Part shown: piece by piece, positions 62,879 through 64,000 of the stretch | Position numbering within the stretch: position 1 is the stretch's first letter | Layout of the letters: each line of letters opens with the position of its first letter | From: a bacterium | GTDB taxonomy: Bacteria > UBA8248 | Assembly: GCA_022825065.1 (NCBI GenBank) | Contig: JAJDYR010000026.1 | Span: 42,097 to 106,096, forward strand | Length of the DNA: 64,000 bases | Direction: 5' to 3' | The notes under the pieces: generated by a model | The model's database searches: none | The model's input: the letters and a program-made list of their open reading frames with translations, nothing else | Told to the model about the DNA's origin: nothing | Made by a program: the position numbers and the translations under genes

Positions 62879-63804
62879 GGCGGTCTCCTTTCACTTGCAA
62901 TGGAACCTCTGTCGATGAATCGGAGCGAAGCGGGAACCACGGCGGCGTTGCGCGCCGGATCTTATCTGCGGGTCTCCGGGGTCTGCGGGTCCCGGTATGG
63001 CAGGCGCCGCGCGCCCCGGCGTACCGGTCGTCGTCCGCGTCGCCGCCGCCGTTCCCCACATTTCCCCCTCCGGCCGGAAGCGGCCCGGCTCCCTGACAAC
63101 TCTCATTCACCGCAACCCCCGTCACTGCGGGAAGCCCTGCGCAGAAGCCGGAGCGGCGCACAACGGCGAGCAACGGAACCCGACGGGGGTTCTTCATGGG
63201 ACGCGCCCTTGTATGCCGAACCTCTATATTTGTATCAGGGAATAATTCAGCGAAGTTGACGAAGATTTTTGAGATTGGCTTCATCTTCGAGTTCATCGAG
63301 CCTTGCTCCTGAATGGTCAAATCAGGCATTCATGTTCGCAAGTGCTTCTTTTCATTCCTCGATCCGTTATCCGGTTCCCTGCATAGATTCATACGTCTCA
63401 TTTTCGTATCGGCGTCAGCCCGGACGAATCGGGCCGAATGCCGCTTAACCTATGAGCTTTGGGGTGGATTCCTGCGTATTCCCTCGAAAATGAGGTCTTG
63501 TATTTCGCAAGCGACCCGATTACCGGGTCAACCCATAGATTATGTCGCAATGACACATGTTGACCATGGCAGCGGAATTTGTCAAGGAAAATTGATTTGA
63601 CGCGCCTGTCATGCCGGGGCGCTACGCGCCGGGGCAGATCGCGCAGCAGGGCGCCGTGGCGAAGCTGCGATACGGCAAGTGAGGCCGGGCGGTGCGAAGG
63701 GAATTCGCGGCGCGCGCGGGCGTAATCGCCCGTCATGACGGCGTCGCATGGCCGCAGGGACAGGCTGCGGCCTGTCCCGGCAGAACCACCGCGCCAGTCC
63801 GTAA
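62879..63804. other. Upstream region of the autotransporter, no supported gene
   Basis: About 925 bp. The first 60 bp hold the ribosome site and probably promoter of the surface-protein gene. The part at 62950-63200 is GC-rich with broken coding-like sequence. Near 63745-63782 is another hairpin of the CAGGGACAGGC type related to 3710-3739. I see no gene I can support. Confidence 0.55.
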
Positions 63805-64000
63805 TCACTCCCCCCTTGAGGGTCGGCCTTTCCTCCTCGGGAAGGCCGACGAAGAGCTGAGGGCGTAAGCCCGCAAGCGATTCGGTGGGGGGACATGCCA
63901 CAGAGTAAACCTCCCCCCACCGAATCGGCCTTCGCAAAAAACGCTCGGCCTCTTCGTCTGGCTTTCCCCTCGGGAAGCCAGACCCTCAAGCGGGGAGTGA
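63805..64000. repeat. MITE-like element, copy 2 (compare 56033-56204)
   Basis: TCACTCCCCCCTTGAG at 63805-63820 and CTCAAGCGGGGAGTGA at 63985-64000 are the terminal inverted repeats (one mismatch). The interior has the same AGAGCTGAGGGCGTAAGCCC and GATTCGGTGGGGGGACATGC segments as copy 1, plus about 24 extra bases near the left end. It ends exactly at the window edge. Confidence 0.82.

Noticed and set aside
62862..63329. 156-codon minus-strand frame upstream of the autotransporter
   Set aside because: It overlaps the surface-protein start, its GC-rich part looks like repeat or remnant sequence, and no family motif is present.
63247..63347. Minus-strand frame ending ARLDELEDEANLKNLRQLR, like an antitoxin C-terminus, with an upstream in-frame TGA
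   Set aside because: Too short, no start or toxin partner, and the TGA is not at a conserved Cys position; kept only as a possible remnant.

Overview
The window is about 64 kb of bacterial chromosome. Most genes have 55-60% GC; there is a low-GC island at 6.0-7.3 kb and a very GC-rich surface-protein gene at 56.4-62.9 kb. A C-terminal autotransporter-type barrel, an exported tungstate-binding protein and an MscS channel with a long exported N-terminus point to a Gram-negative cell. Housekeeping genes (gmk, coaBC, pyrF, purE, tsaC, thrC, dnaN, nadA, nadC) are scattered among many catabolic and poorly characterised genes. This resembles uncultured Nitrospinota, Tectomicrobia or deltaproteobacterial genomes, but the assignment is a guess. 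There are no rRNA genes, no convincing tRNA and no CRISPR array.

Layout. 0-3.7 kb: a plus-strand operon yicC-gmk-coaBC-uracil-DNA glycosylase with overlapping starts and stops. 3.7-6.0 kb: a MITE-like repeat, a repeat-built coiled-coil protein, a VOC protein and pyrF. 6.0-7.3 kb: an AT-rich DUF433/PIN-like toxin-antitoxin pair whose toxin carries an in-frame amber codon. 7.3-11.5 kb: rarA, repeats, then ridA-purE-tsaC. 11.5-19.3 kb: a ferredoxin, thrC-queD-SDR, an MBL hydrolase, a cytidylate-kinase-like protein, an MFS transporter and a lone dnaN. 19.6-25.4 kb: a PIG-L deacetylase and a long minus-strand operon running from an MmgE/PrpD protein through a cupin, a receiver-like protein and a DUF4911-like protein to tupABC tungstate uptake. 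25.9-29.6 kb: nadA-nadC, a cupin and an FAH-family enzyme. 29.6-42.5 kb: MscS, two tandem MATE pumps, an inositol-monophosphatase-like enzyme, a collapsed oxidoreductase pseudogene, DUF3604, two DinB-like proteins, a DUF1932 dehydrogenase, a HAD hydrolase and an SDR.

42.6-55.4 kb is the most interesting part. Two minus-strand genes read through an in-frame TGA exactly at a functional cysteine position. One is an Ogt-type O6-alkylguanine-DNA alkyltransferase whose PCHRV motif reads P-TGA-HRV. The other is a UGSC-family protein with the motif TGA-G-S-C. Both have a compact stem-loop with a G-containing apical loop 18-20 nt after the TGA, as expected of a bacterial SECIS, so both are read here as selenoproteins. 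Around them lie an acyl-CoA dehydrogenase, two enoyl-CoA hydratase-like proteins, a CBS protein, a molybdopterin-binding subunit of the xanthine dehydrogenase family with no visible partner subunits, and four tandem paralogues of an uncharacterised protein of about 340 residues with conserved cysteines.

55.4-64 kb: several families of short inverted-repeat elements surround a 2169-residue autotransporter-like protein. Two copies of one element lie on either side of it, the second ending at the window edge.
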